A stretch of DNA of 9,375 nt, from the NCBI GenBank assembly GCA_037443685.1, contig JBBINX010000081.1, positions 1 to 9,375 of the forward strand, in the 5' to 3' direction. The position numbers and the translations under genes were made by a program. The notes beneath the pieces were generated by a model, which was not told the DNA's origin, did no database searches, and saw nothing but the letters and a program-made list of their open reading frames with translations. Source of the stretch: JAHJRJ01 sp037443685 (lineage in GTDB: Bacteria; Bacteroidota; Ignavibacteria; UBA10030; BY39). Shown piece by piece: positions 1 to 5,732 of the stretch. Position 1 is the first letter of the stretch. Each line of letters opens with the position of its first letter.

Positions 1-104
1 ATCATTTTTGTTCCCAAAAAGTATTACAATCTGTCAAAAATGACTTTTTAAGGGATAACTAATTAAATTGTTCAATAACAATGGGGTTACGACGGTTGGA
101 GATT

Positions 105-130
105 TTAAAAATATCCTAATGCAATATTAG
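105..130 (-). terminator. weak possible terminator downstream of the tRNA-Ser genes
   Basis: On the minus strand CTAAT (130-126) and ATTAG (120-116) pair around a 5-base loop, and the run GATATTTTT (115-107) follows. The stem has only 5 bp with one GC pair, so it is far weaker than a standard intrinsic terminator. It is listed because it is the best placed candidate, 24 bp after tRNA-Ser(CGA). The rest of 1-153 shows no gene. Confidence 0.2.
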
Positions 131-153
131 TGATTATTGGGGATCTACTTCTG

Positions 154-240
154 CGGAGAGGGAGAGATTCGAACTCTCGATAGACTTACGCCTACACCGG
201 TTTTCGAGACCGGCTCTTTCAACCGCTCAGACACCTCTCC
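154..240 (-). tRNA. tRNA-Ser, anticodon CGA
   Basis: This serine tRNA reads UCG codons. Read on the minus strand, the acceptor stem is GGAGAGG (240-234) pairing with CCTCTCC (161-155), with discriminator G at 154, the usual base for serine tRNAs. The anticodon stem CCGGT/ACCGG encloses the loop CTCGAAA, with anticodon CGA at 206-204. The long class II variable arm (TAGGC-GTAA-GTCTA) is diagnostic of Ser/Leu/Tyr-type tRNAs. The T arm is GAGAG-TTCGAAT-CTCTC. The 3' CCA is not encoded (the next bases read CAG), so it must be added by CCA-adding enzyme. Its last 31 bp (153-183) are identical to those of the other tRNA-Ser (443-473). No convincing promoter lies directly upstream, so cotranscription with the upstream tRNA-Ser is plausible. 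Confidence 0.96.
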
Positions 241-314
241 GAATATTCAATTTATCACACCGATTTTCTGCAACAATGGCACATAAGCATCCGACTGAGA
301 GGCCGGCTCTTCTC

Positions 315-342
315 GTGCCGAAGGCGCATAAGCCTTTGGCAC
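315..342. repeat. strong hairpin in the spacer between the two tRNA-Ser genes
   Basis: The arms GTGCCGAAGGC and GCCTTTGGCAC form an 11-bp stem with one G-U wobble, closing a GCATAA loop. It is the most stable structure in the 203-bp spacer 241-443. No T run follows it on either strand (plus strand continues AAACATTT, minus strand GAGAAGAG), so it does not look like a standard intrinsic terminator. Part of it, GGCGCATAAGC (323-333), repeats with one mismatch at 278-288, and the GTGCC arm could pair instead with GGCAC at 278-282. It may be an RNA processing or stability element in a two-tRNA precursor, or a dispersed palindromic repeat. Confidence 0.6.
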
Positions 343-443
343 AAACATTTATCCGCTGTTTTGGTTGCGGAACTCAGATACTTCTCCTATCAAGGTGTAT
401 TAAAAAAAAATAAAAATAAAGTCAAACATTAAGTTAACTTTAG

Positions 444-532
444 CGGAGAGGGAGAGATTCGAACTCTCGATAGCAGTTTCCCACTATGACGGTTTAGCAA
501 ACCGTTGCCTTCAGCCACTCGGCCACCTCTCC
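444..532 (-). tRNA. tRNA-Ser, anticodon GCT
   Basis: This serine tRNA reads AGC/AGU codons. On the minus strand the acceptor stem GGAGAGG (532-526) pairs with CCTCTCC (451-445), with discriminator G at 444. The D stem is GCC/GGC. The anticodon stem ACGGT/ACCGT encloses the loop TTGCTAA, with anticodon GCT at 498-496. A long variable arm (ATAG...CTAT) marks it as class II, and the T arm matches that of the neighbouring tRNA-Ser. CCA is not encoded. A consensus promoter lies 22 bp upstream of its 5' end (554-584), so it is the first gene of the leftward transcript. Confidence 0.96.
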
Positions 533-553
533 TGAGTGTTGAAATTATACATT

Positions 554-584
554 CAAATATATGAAAACTGTTTGTGAATGTCAA
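554..584 (-). promoter_or_regulatory. promoter of the tRNA-Ser transcript
   Basis: On the minus strand a perfect -35 hexamer TTGACA (584-579) is followed after exactly 17 bp by TATATT (561-556), and the next two bases make TATATTTG, which also fits the Bacteroidota -7 consensus TAnnTTTG. The predicted start near 548-550 gives a short leader of about 17 nt before tRNA-Ser(GCT) at 532. A second TATAAT (549-544) lies nearer the gene but has no -35 at proper spacing. The promoter overlaps the ATG at 561, which argues against that codon as the gltX start. Confidence 0.75.
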
Positions 585-587
585 TGC

Positions 588-602
588 TTGATTATAAATC
601 AA
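588..602. promoter_or_regulatory. 15-bp perfect palindrome between divergent promoters (candidate operator)
   Basis: TTGATT-ATA-AATCAA has 6-bp arms around a 3-base centre at 595. It covers the -35 of the candidate gltX promoter and ends 4 bp upstream of the tRNA promoter's -35, so a dimeric protein bound here could affect both directions. No regulator is encoded in the window and no second copy was noticed. AT-rich palindromes of this size also occur by chance. Confidence 0.3.
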
Positions 603-618
603 TTTAATCGTATTTTTG
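588..618 (+). promoter_or_regulatory. possible gltX promoter
   Basis: TTGATT (588-593) is followed after 17 bp by TATTTT (611-616), and TATTTTTG (611-618) also fits the TAnnTTTG form, as does the tRNA promoter on the other strand. Each hexamer matches only 4 of 6 bases of the sigma-70 consensus, and the region is AT-rich, so the match could be chance. Transcription would start near 622-626, right at the ATGs at 621 and 627, so the message would have almost no leader. Confidence 0.4.
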
Positions 619-620
619 AA

Positions 621-2099
621 ATGAAAATGAATATAAGTAAAGAAAAAAAAGTCCGCGTCCGTTTTGCTCCGAGTCCTACAGGTTATCTCCACGTCGGTGG
701 ACTCCGGACAGCTCTATACAACTACCTTTTTGCACGTAAACACGATGGTATGTTTATTCTGCGCATCGAAGATACTGACCGTTCCCGTTACGTCGAAGGT
801 GCAATCGAAAATCTTATCGCAACATTACAATGGGCTGGTTTGGATTATGACGAAGGTCCTATTAAAGGAGGTAATTATGGTCCTTATATTCAATCGGAAC
901 GACTCGATATTTATTGGCAACACGCAGAGCAACTTCTCCGGGCAGAAAAAGCTTATCGGTGTTTCTGTACATCTGAACGACTTGATGAGATGCGTAAATC
1001 CCTTGAAAAAATAAAAGCTTCCCCAAAATACGATAGGGCTTGTCTTAAATTATCTCAATCTGAGATTAGTGACAAACTTAAGGCAGGTGAACCAAATGTT
1101 ATTCGAATGAAAATCCCTGATAGTAGGTTAATAAAATTCAATGACCTGATCAGAGGAAATGTTGAAATTTCAAGCGATATATTGGACGATCAGGTTCTCA
1201 TTAAATCTGATGGCTATCCAACATATCATTTTGCTAACGTGGTTGACGATTATTTGATGGAAGTAACGCATATTATACGCGGGGAAGAATGGCTTTCGAG
1301 TGTGCCAAAACATATCTTACTTTATGAATATTTCGATTGGAAAGTGCCGGAACTTGCACATCTCCCTCTGCTATTAAATCCTGATAAAAGCAAGTTGAGT
1401 AAAAGGCAAGGCGATGTTGCTGTGGAAGATTTCAGAACGAAGGGTTACTTAAAAGACGCACTAATAAACTTCGTTGCATTTTTAGGTTGGAATCCGGGAA
1501 CCGAACAAGAAATATTTTCATTACAGGAATTAGTAGAACAATTCTCACTCGAATCAGTCAATAAAGCCGGTGCCGTTTTTAACATCGACAAACTGAAATG
1601 GTTGAACTTCGAATATCTTCGGGGAAAATCAGATACCGAAGTCCTGCAAATGTTGAAAGAAGAATTGAGTAAATCTAAGTATTACCAGACTCAATTCGAT
1701 GATAAATATTTGCTGGGTGTGATCGAAGCAATGAGACCGAGAGTAAATTTTGTAAAAGATTTTATAGAAAACTGCCCATACTTTTTTGAACCCCCGATAC
1801 ACTATGATGTCGACGTTATCAAAAAAAGATGGAAAGAAGATACACCACAGCAATTAAAAATGTTAGTTGAAGAATTTACGAAGTTAGAAAATCCGAATAA
1901 AGCAGATTACGAAGCCGCCTTACACAAATCTGCTCAGAGGCTGAACATCGGGAACGGTAAACTCATCCACGCAGTTCGATTAGCTATCTCAGGCACTGGT
2001 TGTGGACCGGGTCTTTATGATATTTTATTTTTACTCGGGAAAGAAGAAAATCTAAAAAGAATTAGAACAGCTATAGATGAAATTAAACCCATAATGTAG
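621..2099 (+). CDS. gltX: glutamyl-tRNA synthetase (GluRS)
   Basis: A class I synthetase that charges tRNA-Glu with glutamate in the cytoplasm. The sequence has the Rossmann-fold entry VRVRFAPSPTG, HIGH-type motif HVGG (residues 24-27), TYHFANVVDD and HIIRGEEWLSS, KMSKS-type KLSKR (258-262), an alpha-helical anticodon-binding C-terminus and the family ending around IGNGKLIHAVRLAISG. Its 492 residues are normal for bacterial GluRS. The frame is open back to ATG 561, but those 20 codons overlap the divergent tRNA promoter and have no family similarity, so ATG 621 (or 627) is preferred. No Shine-Dalgarno is visible. A CxC-x24-C pattern (Cys114, Cys116, Cys141) matches the E. coli zinc site, but the fourth ligand position is Lys143, not His. 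glnS follows after 1 bp. With GlnRS present it is expected to discriminate against tRNA-Gln (inference). Confidence 0.96.
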   Translation: MKMNISKEKKVRVRFAPSPTGYLHVGGLRTALYNYLFARKHDGMFILRIEDTDRSRYVEGAIENLIATLQWAGLDYDEGPIKGGNYGPYIQSERLDIYWQHAEQLLRAEKAYRCFCTSERLDEMRKSLEKIKASPKYDRACLKLSQSEISDKLKAGEPNVIRMKIPDSRLIKFNDLIRGNVEISSDILDDQVLIKSDGYPTYHFANVVDDYLMEVTHIIRGEEWLSSVPKHILLYEYFDWKVPELAHLPLLLNPDKSKLSKRQGDVAVEDFRTKGYLKDALINFVAFLGWNPGTEQEIFSLQELVEQFSLESVNKAGAVFNIDKLKWLNFEYLRGKSDTEVLQMLKEELSKSKYYQTQFDDKYLLGVIEAMRPRVNFVKDFIENCPYFFEPPIHYDVDVIKKRWKEDTPQQLKMLVEEFTKLENPNKADYEAALHKSAQRLNIGNGKLIHAVRLAISGTGCGPGLYDILFLLGKEENLKRIRTAIDEIKPIM

Positions 2100-2100
2100 T

Positions 2101-3816
2101 ATGGAAAGTATGGATAAACCAGACGCAAATAATTTAATTAAAAACAAGAGTGAAGAAACACCCAAAACATCCAACTTCATTCGTGAAATTATAGACGAAC
2201 ACTTAAAGACAGGGAAATATCAGAGAAGGGTAAATACACGTTTCCCTCCCGAACCTAATGGATATTTACACATCGGGCATGCCAAATCTATCTGTTTGAA
2301 TTTCGGTATTGCAAAAGATTATAATGGCAAATGCAACCTACGCTTCGATGATACTAACCCAAGCAAGGAAGATGTCGAATATGTTGATTCGATTAAGGAC
2401 GATGTTCGTTGGTTGGGATTCGACTGGGAAGACAGAGAGTATTTTGCTTCCGACTATTTTGAACAACTATACGATTATGCTGTTCAACTTATCAAAAAAG
2501 GGAAAGCGTATGTTTGCGATTTAACTGCCGAAGAGATACGCGATTATCGTGGAACATTGACTGAGCCAGGCAAAGATAGTCCATATCGGAATCGCTCCAT
2601 CGAAGAGAATATTATTTTATTCCAAAAAATGCGAAATGGTGAATTTCCTGATGGGTCACGTACTCTCCGAGCTAAAATTGATATGTCGTCTCCAAATGTT
2701 AACCTGCGTGACCCTATAATGTACCGGATCGTTCGCGCCACACACCATCGAACCGGTGATAAATGGTGCATCTATCCGATGTACGATTGGGCACACGGTC
2801 TGAGCGATTCGATAGAAAGAATTACTCATTCGATTTGCACACTGGAGTTTGAAGACCACCGCCCGTTATATGATTGGTTTTTAGATGAATTAGAGATATA
2901 TCATCCACAACAGATTGAGTTTGCGCGACTAAATTTAAGCTATACAGTTATGAGTAAAAGAAGATTATTGCAATTAGTTGAGGAAGGTTTCGTTAACGGT
3001 TGGGACGACCCACGCATGCCTACAATCACAGGTCTGAGGAGAAGAGGTTACACTCCCGAAGCGATTAGGAATTTTGCCGATCGGATAGGAATAGCAAAAA
3101 GAGAAAATATGATCGATGTTGCTCTTCTCGAAGATAATTTAAGACAAGACTTGAATAAACGTGCACCAAGAGTGATGGCTGTTCTTCGTCCGCTAAAAGT
3201 TATCATCGATAATTATCCCGAGAATCTGGTAGAAGATCTTGATGCAGTTAATAATCCGGAAGATCCGCAAATGGGTTCTCGAAAAGTTATTTTCTCAAAA
3301 GTTATTTATATCGAGCAAGATGATTTTAGGGAAATTCCTCCTAAAAAATATTTTCGCCTCTCTCCCGGTAATGAAGTCCGTTTGAGATATGCCTATATAA
3401 TTAAATGCGTTGATGTTGTTAAAAACAAAGATACAGGAGAAGTGTTAGAGTTGCATTGTACATATGACCCAGCAACAAAAAGTGGTTCTGCGCAAAGTCA
3501 GCGAAAGGTTAAAGGCACAATTCACTGGGTTTCGGCAGAGCATGCGATTAATGCAGAAGTGCGATTATACGATCGACTTTTCACCATAGAAAACCCGGGT
3601 GGAGAAAACTGGAAGAATTTTATCAATCCTAACTCATTAGAGATTTTGAACAATTGTAAGTTAGAAAATAGTATGTTGGACACGAAACTACAGGATCGAT
3701 TTCAGTTCGAACGTCTCGGTTATTTTTGTGTTGATTATGATTCGACAAAAGGAAAACCGATTTTTAATCGAACCGTTCCTCTTCGCGATACTTGGTCTAG
3801 AATAGAAAAAGTTTGA
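2101..3816 (+). CDS. glnS: glutaminyl-tRNA synthetase (GlnRS)
   Basis: This class I synthetase ligates glutamine to tRNA-Gln, making the GatCAB transamidation route unnecessary for Gln-tRNA. Landmarks: a short N-terminal extension (about 1-24), SNFIREIIDEHL, RFPPEPNGYLHIGH with canonical HIGH at 57-60, RFDDTNP (81-87), CTLEFEDHRPLYDW (246-259, typical of GlnRS), KMSKS-type VMSKR (283-287), then two beta-barrel anticodon-binding domains up to FNRTVPLRDTW. At 571 residues it is slightly longer than the E. coli enzyme (554) and carries no YqeY domain. Its ATG comes one base after the gltX stop, with no clear ribosome site, so translational coupling is likely. A second ATG at 2110 is an equally possible start. 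GlnRS is patchy among bacteria and is held to derive from eukaryotic GluRS by transfer. Confidence 0.97.
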   Translation: MESMDKPDANNLIKNKSEETPKTSNFIREIIDEHLKTGKYQRRVNTRFPPEPNGYLHIGHAKSICLNFGIAKDYNGKCNLRFDDTNPSKEDVEYVDSIKDDVRWLGFDWEDREYFASDYFEQLYDYAVQLIKKGKAYVCDLTAEEIRDYRGTLTEPGKDSPYRNRSIEENIILFQKMRNGEFPDGSRTLRAKIDMSSPNVNLRDPIMYRIVRATHHRTGDKWCIYPMYDWAHGLSDSIERITHSICTLEFEDHRPLYDWFLDELEIYHPQQIEFARLNLSYTVMSKRRLLQLVEEGFVNGWDDPRMPTITGLRRRGYTPEAIRNFADRIGIAKRENMIDVALLEDNLRQDLNKRAPRVMAVLRPLKVIIDNYPENLVEDLDAVNNPEDPQMGSRKVIFSKVIYIEQDDFREIPPKKYFRLSPGNEVRLRYAYIIKCVDVVKNKDTGEVLELHCTYDPATKSGSAQSQRKVKGTIHWVSAEHAINAEVRLYDRLFTIENPGGENWKNFINPNSLEILNNCKLENSMLDTKLQDRFQFERLGYFCVDYDSTKGKPIFNRTVPLRDTWSRIEKV

Positions 3817-3863
3817 TTATCACCAGAGAAAATAATATATTTTGCAAAGCTAATTAGAAATAG

Positions 3864-4235
3864 ATGGCAAGCCACGACGTAATTCGGATAAAAAATGCTG
3901 TGTTTTATGCTTACCATGGTGTGGGTAAGGACGAACAAAATTTAGGTGGTAAATTCGAGGTTGATGTTGAAATGCATTCAAATTTTACTGCGGCAGTTAA
4001 GAGTGATAACCTCAAGCAGACGGTGGATTATGAAAACGTTTATTCGTTGATAAAAAATTTAGTCAACGGAAAAAAATATTATTTGATTGAAACATTAGCC
4101 GAAACAATCGCAACTGAAATATTGCATACGTATAGTGAAGTGAATTCAGTTATTGTCCGACTTCGCAAACCGCATCCTCCTGTGAAAGGTGTAGTCGATT
4201 ACGTTGAGGTAGAAATAACGCGGAAAAGAAGCTGA
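3864..4235 (+). CDS. folB: dihydroneopterin aldolase
   Basis: FolB converts 7,8-dihydroneopterin to 6-hydroxymethyl-7,8-dihydropterin and glycolaldehyde in folate synthesis. The 123-residue protein shows the single FolB tunnel-fold domain: IRIKNAVFYAYHGV (7-20), DEQ (23-25) with the conserved substrate Glu24, TVDYENVY (53-60), the pterin-binding Glu76 in IETLAE, and LRKPHPPVKGVVDYVEVEI (100-118) with the catalytic Lys102. Length is normal. It lies 47 bp after glnS, with no evident terminator between, and 2 bp before folK, whose product uses FolB's product. Only a weak purine stretch precedes the ATG. Confidence 0.95.
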   Translation: MASHDVIRIKNAVFYAYHGVGKDEQNLGGKFEVDVEMHSNFTAAVKSDNLKQTVDYENVYSLIKNLVNGKKYYLIETLAETIATEILHTYSEVNSVIVRLRKPHPPVKGVVDYVEVEITRKRS

Positions 4236-4237
4236 CC

Positions 4238-4735
4238 ATGTTTCATGTGTACTTGGGTTTGGGATCGAATGTAGGCGACAGAATTAGTTTTCTATCGAAA
4301 GCTCTTAAAGAACTTAAAAATATTACCAGTGTACGTCGGATATCATCTGTGTACGAAACCGAACCATGGGGTGTCGAAAATCAAAATATTTTTTTGAATT
4401 TGGTCATTGAAGTCGAAACAAATTTATTTCCTCTTGAACTTTTAGAAAAAATTCAAATTATCGAAAAAAAACTCGGAAGAAAAAAAGGTTCACATATGGA
4501 GCCGCGGACAGTGGATATCGACATACTCTTTTATAATGGTTGGTCTTTTGAAAATCGAGTGATAACAATACCACATCCTGATATAGAGCAGAGAAGATTT
4601 GTACTCGAACCTATAAGTGAGATTGCACCCTTGGCGGTTCACCCGATTTTGGGTAAGACTATGATTTCTTTATTACGACATTGCCGCGATCGCAGTTTGG
4701 TGATGAGAACAAATAACGTTTTATTAAAAATTTAG
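4238..4735 (+). CDS. folK: 2-amino-4-hydroxy-6-hydroxymethyldihydropteridine pyrophosphokinase (HPPK)
   Basis: FolK transfers pyrophosphate from ATP to 6-hydroxymethyl-7,8-dihydropterin, the step directly after FolB. The 165-residue protein has the N-terminal signature VYLGLGSNVGDR (4-15), SSVYETEPWG (36-45), the loop ending PRTVDIDILFY (89-99) with the Mg-binding Asp93 and Asp95 and substrate Arg90, and IPHPDIEQRRFVLEPISEIAP (111-131). Where many HPPKs have WGPR, this one has MEPR, so the active-site tryptophan of the E. coli enzyme is replaced by methionine. It starts 2 bp after folB, which implies coupled translation. No folP is visible nearby. Confidence 0.95.
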   Translation: MFHVYLGLGSNVGDRISFLSKALKELKNITSVRRISSVYETEPWGVENQNIFLNLVIEVETNLFPLELLEKIQIIEKKLGRKKGSHMEPRTVDIDILFYNGWSFENRVITIPHPDIEQRRFVLEPISEIAPLAVHPILGKTMISLLRHCRDRSLVMRTNNVLLKI

Positions 4736-4769
4736 AATCACAGATACCATAAACATTCAAAGATATTTG

Positions 4770-4774
4770 AAGGA
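4770..4774 (+). promoter_or_regulatory. ribosome binding site fixing the kinase TTG start
   Basis: AAGGA lies 7 bases upstream of the TTG at 4782, the classic spacing. The upstream in-frame TTG at 4767 overlaps this site and has no ribosome site of its own. No in-frame ATG precedes the conserved P-loop, so 4782 is the best start. Clear Shine-Dalgarno sequences are otherwise rare in this window. Confidence 0.6.
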
Positions 4775-4781
4775 CAATCAA

Positions 4782-5456
4782 TTGCTAAATATCCAATCGT
4801 TAACCGAAAATTCGGAAATCAGACATATCGCTATCGAAGGAGTCATCGGCGCAGGAAAAACAAGCTTAGCGTGTCGGCTCAGCGAGCTTCTTAATGCAAA
4901 AGTCGTGTTGGAAAAATTCGAAGAAAATCCATTTCTAAAAAAATTTTATGAGGATCCGATACACTACGCATTTCAAACACAAATATTTTTTCTGTTAAGT
5001 CGTTTCAAACAGCAGCAGGAGCTATTCCAAGCCGATTTGTTCCATAGATTTCTCGTTACAGATTACATATTCGAAAAAGATAAAATATTTGCATACTTAA
5101 ATCTAGTTGATGATGAACTTAAGCTATACGAGAACCTCATCGGCAGTATGGAACACAACATACCTTCTCCAGACCTTGTAGTTTATATTCAGTCGAGCGT
5201 TGAGAGACTAATGTCGAATATTAAGAAACGAAGCCGCGATATAGAAAAAAATATGTCGGTAGATTACATCCGCGACTTAAACGAAGCGTATAACTATTTT
5301 TTCTTCCGCTACAAAGCTGCTCCGCTCCTAATTGTGAATGCTACTACAATGGATTTTGTTCACAATGAAGATGATTTTGAAGGACTTGTGAAAGAAATAT
5401 TGAGACCTAATAAAGCTCCTGTTGAATACTATAATCCTATTAAAAAACAAAAATAA
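4782..5456 (+). CDS. deoxynucleoside kinase (dNK family)
   Basis: Salvage enzyme of the dCK/dGK/dAK family that phosphorylates a deoxynucleoside with ATP. Which base it prefers cannot be read from the sequence; purine-specific members are common in bacteria. Numbering from the TTG at 4782 (224 residues), it has the P-loop GVIGAGKTS (20-28), EENPFLKKFYEDP (47-59), the Q-rich substrate helix YAFQTQIFFLLSRFKQQQ (62-79), TDYIFEKDKIFA (93-104) where animal dNKs have the DRS motif, PDLVVYIQ (130-137), the LID arginines KKRSRDIE (148-155) and DYIRDLNEAY (161-170). All are usual in the bacterial branch. It lies 46 bp after folK and is likely part of the same transcript. A longer form from TTG 4767 (229 residues) is less likely. 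Confidence 0.9.
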   Translation: MLNIQSLTENSEIRHIAIEGVIGAGKTSLACRLSELLNAKVVLEKFEENPFLKKFYEDPIHYAFQTQIFFLLSRFKQQQELFQADLFHRFLVTDYIFEKDKIFAYLNLVDDELKLYENLIGSMEHNIPSPDLVVYIQSSVERLMSNIKKRSRDIEKNMSVDYIRDLNEAYNYFFFRYKAAPLLIVNATTMDFVHNEDDFEGLVKEILRPNKAPVEYYNPIKKQK

Positions 5457-5462
5457 TTGTTC

Positions 5463-5681
5463 ATGTGGTTTTTCAGAATAATATTATTTGTAATATTCAT
5501 ATATTTTCTGTGGAGATTTATTAAAATTATTTTTCGTATCTTAAGTAAAAGGGAAGATGTCAGAGGCAGTTCAACTTATGCTAACAGAAAATTTACTGAT
5601 ATCGAGGAGGCGAAATTCGAGGACATTACACCCCCAAAGGAAGACTTTGAACCGGACGAGACTGATTTATCTAAGAACTAA
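5463..5681 (+). CDS. small single-span membrane protein, function unknown
   Basis: This 72-residue protein has a hydrophobic N-terminal helix (about residues 2-24, rich in Phe, Ile and Trp), a basic stretch (RFIKIIFRILSKR, 18-30) that should keep the C-terminus in the cytoplasm, and an acidic tail with FTDIEEAKFEDITPP (44-58). There is no signal peptidase site, so it is probably anchored. The general layout, a short membrane anchor followed by an acidic DxEEAxxEDI-like tail, recalls small Bacteroidota proteins such as DUF4834, but I cannot assign it firmly. ATG 5463 is 6 bp after the kinase stop; a TTG at 5457, directly abutting that stop, is a possible earlier start. It is tightly linked to the kinase gene and probably cotranscribed. 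Confidence 0.7.
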   Translation: MWFFRIILFVIFIYFLWRFIKIIFRILSKREDVRGSSTYANRKFTDIEEAKFEDITPPKEDFEPDETDLSKN

Positions 5682-5732
5682 AACTAACTGAACCTCCTGC
5701 CTGATGAATTTGTTAATGGTTATGTAATAAAA

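Noticed and set aside
33..49. GTCA-AAAA-TGAC followed by TTTTT as a plus-strand terminator
   Set aside because: The stem has only 4 bp, and no plus-strand gene is visible upstream in the window to support it.
67..82. ATTGTT-CAAT-AACAAT inverted repeat
   Set aside because: It is a 6-bp, mostly AT stem with no T run or nearby promoter, and is expected by chance in sequence this AT-rich.
293..313. Possible tRNA-Ser remnant: GAGAGGCCGGCTCTT resembles GAGACCGGCTCTTT of the nearby tRNA
   Set aside because: Only about 14 bases match, with a gap, and no acceptor, T arm or anticodon arm can be drawn around it.
561..620. Upstream ATG extending GluRS by 20 residues
   Set aside because: The extra codons lie over the consensus tRNA-Ser promoter and the palindrome, have no ribosome site, and fall outside the usual GluRS N-terminus.
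429..692. Minus-strand 87-codon open frame across the tRNA-Ser(GCT) gene
   Set aside because: It reads through a certain tRNA and into gltX, its low-complexity Phe-rich sequence resembles no protein, and the tRNA promoter lies inside it.
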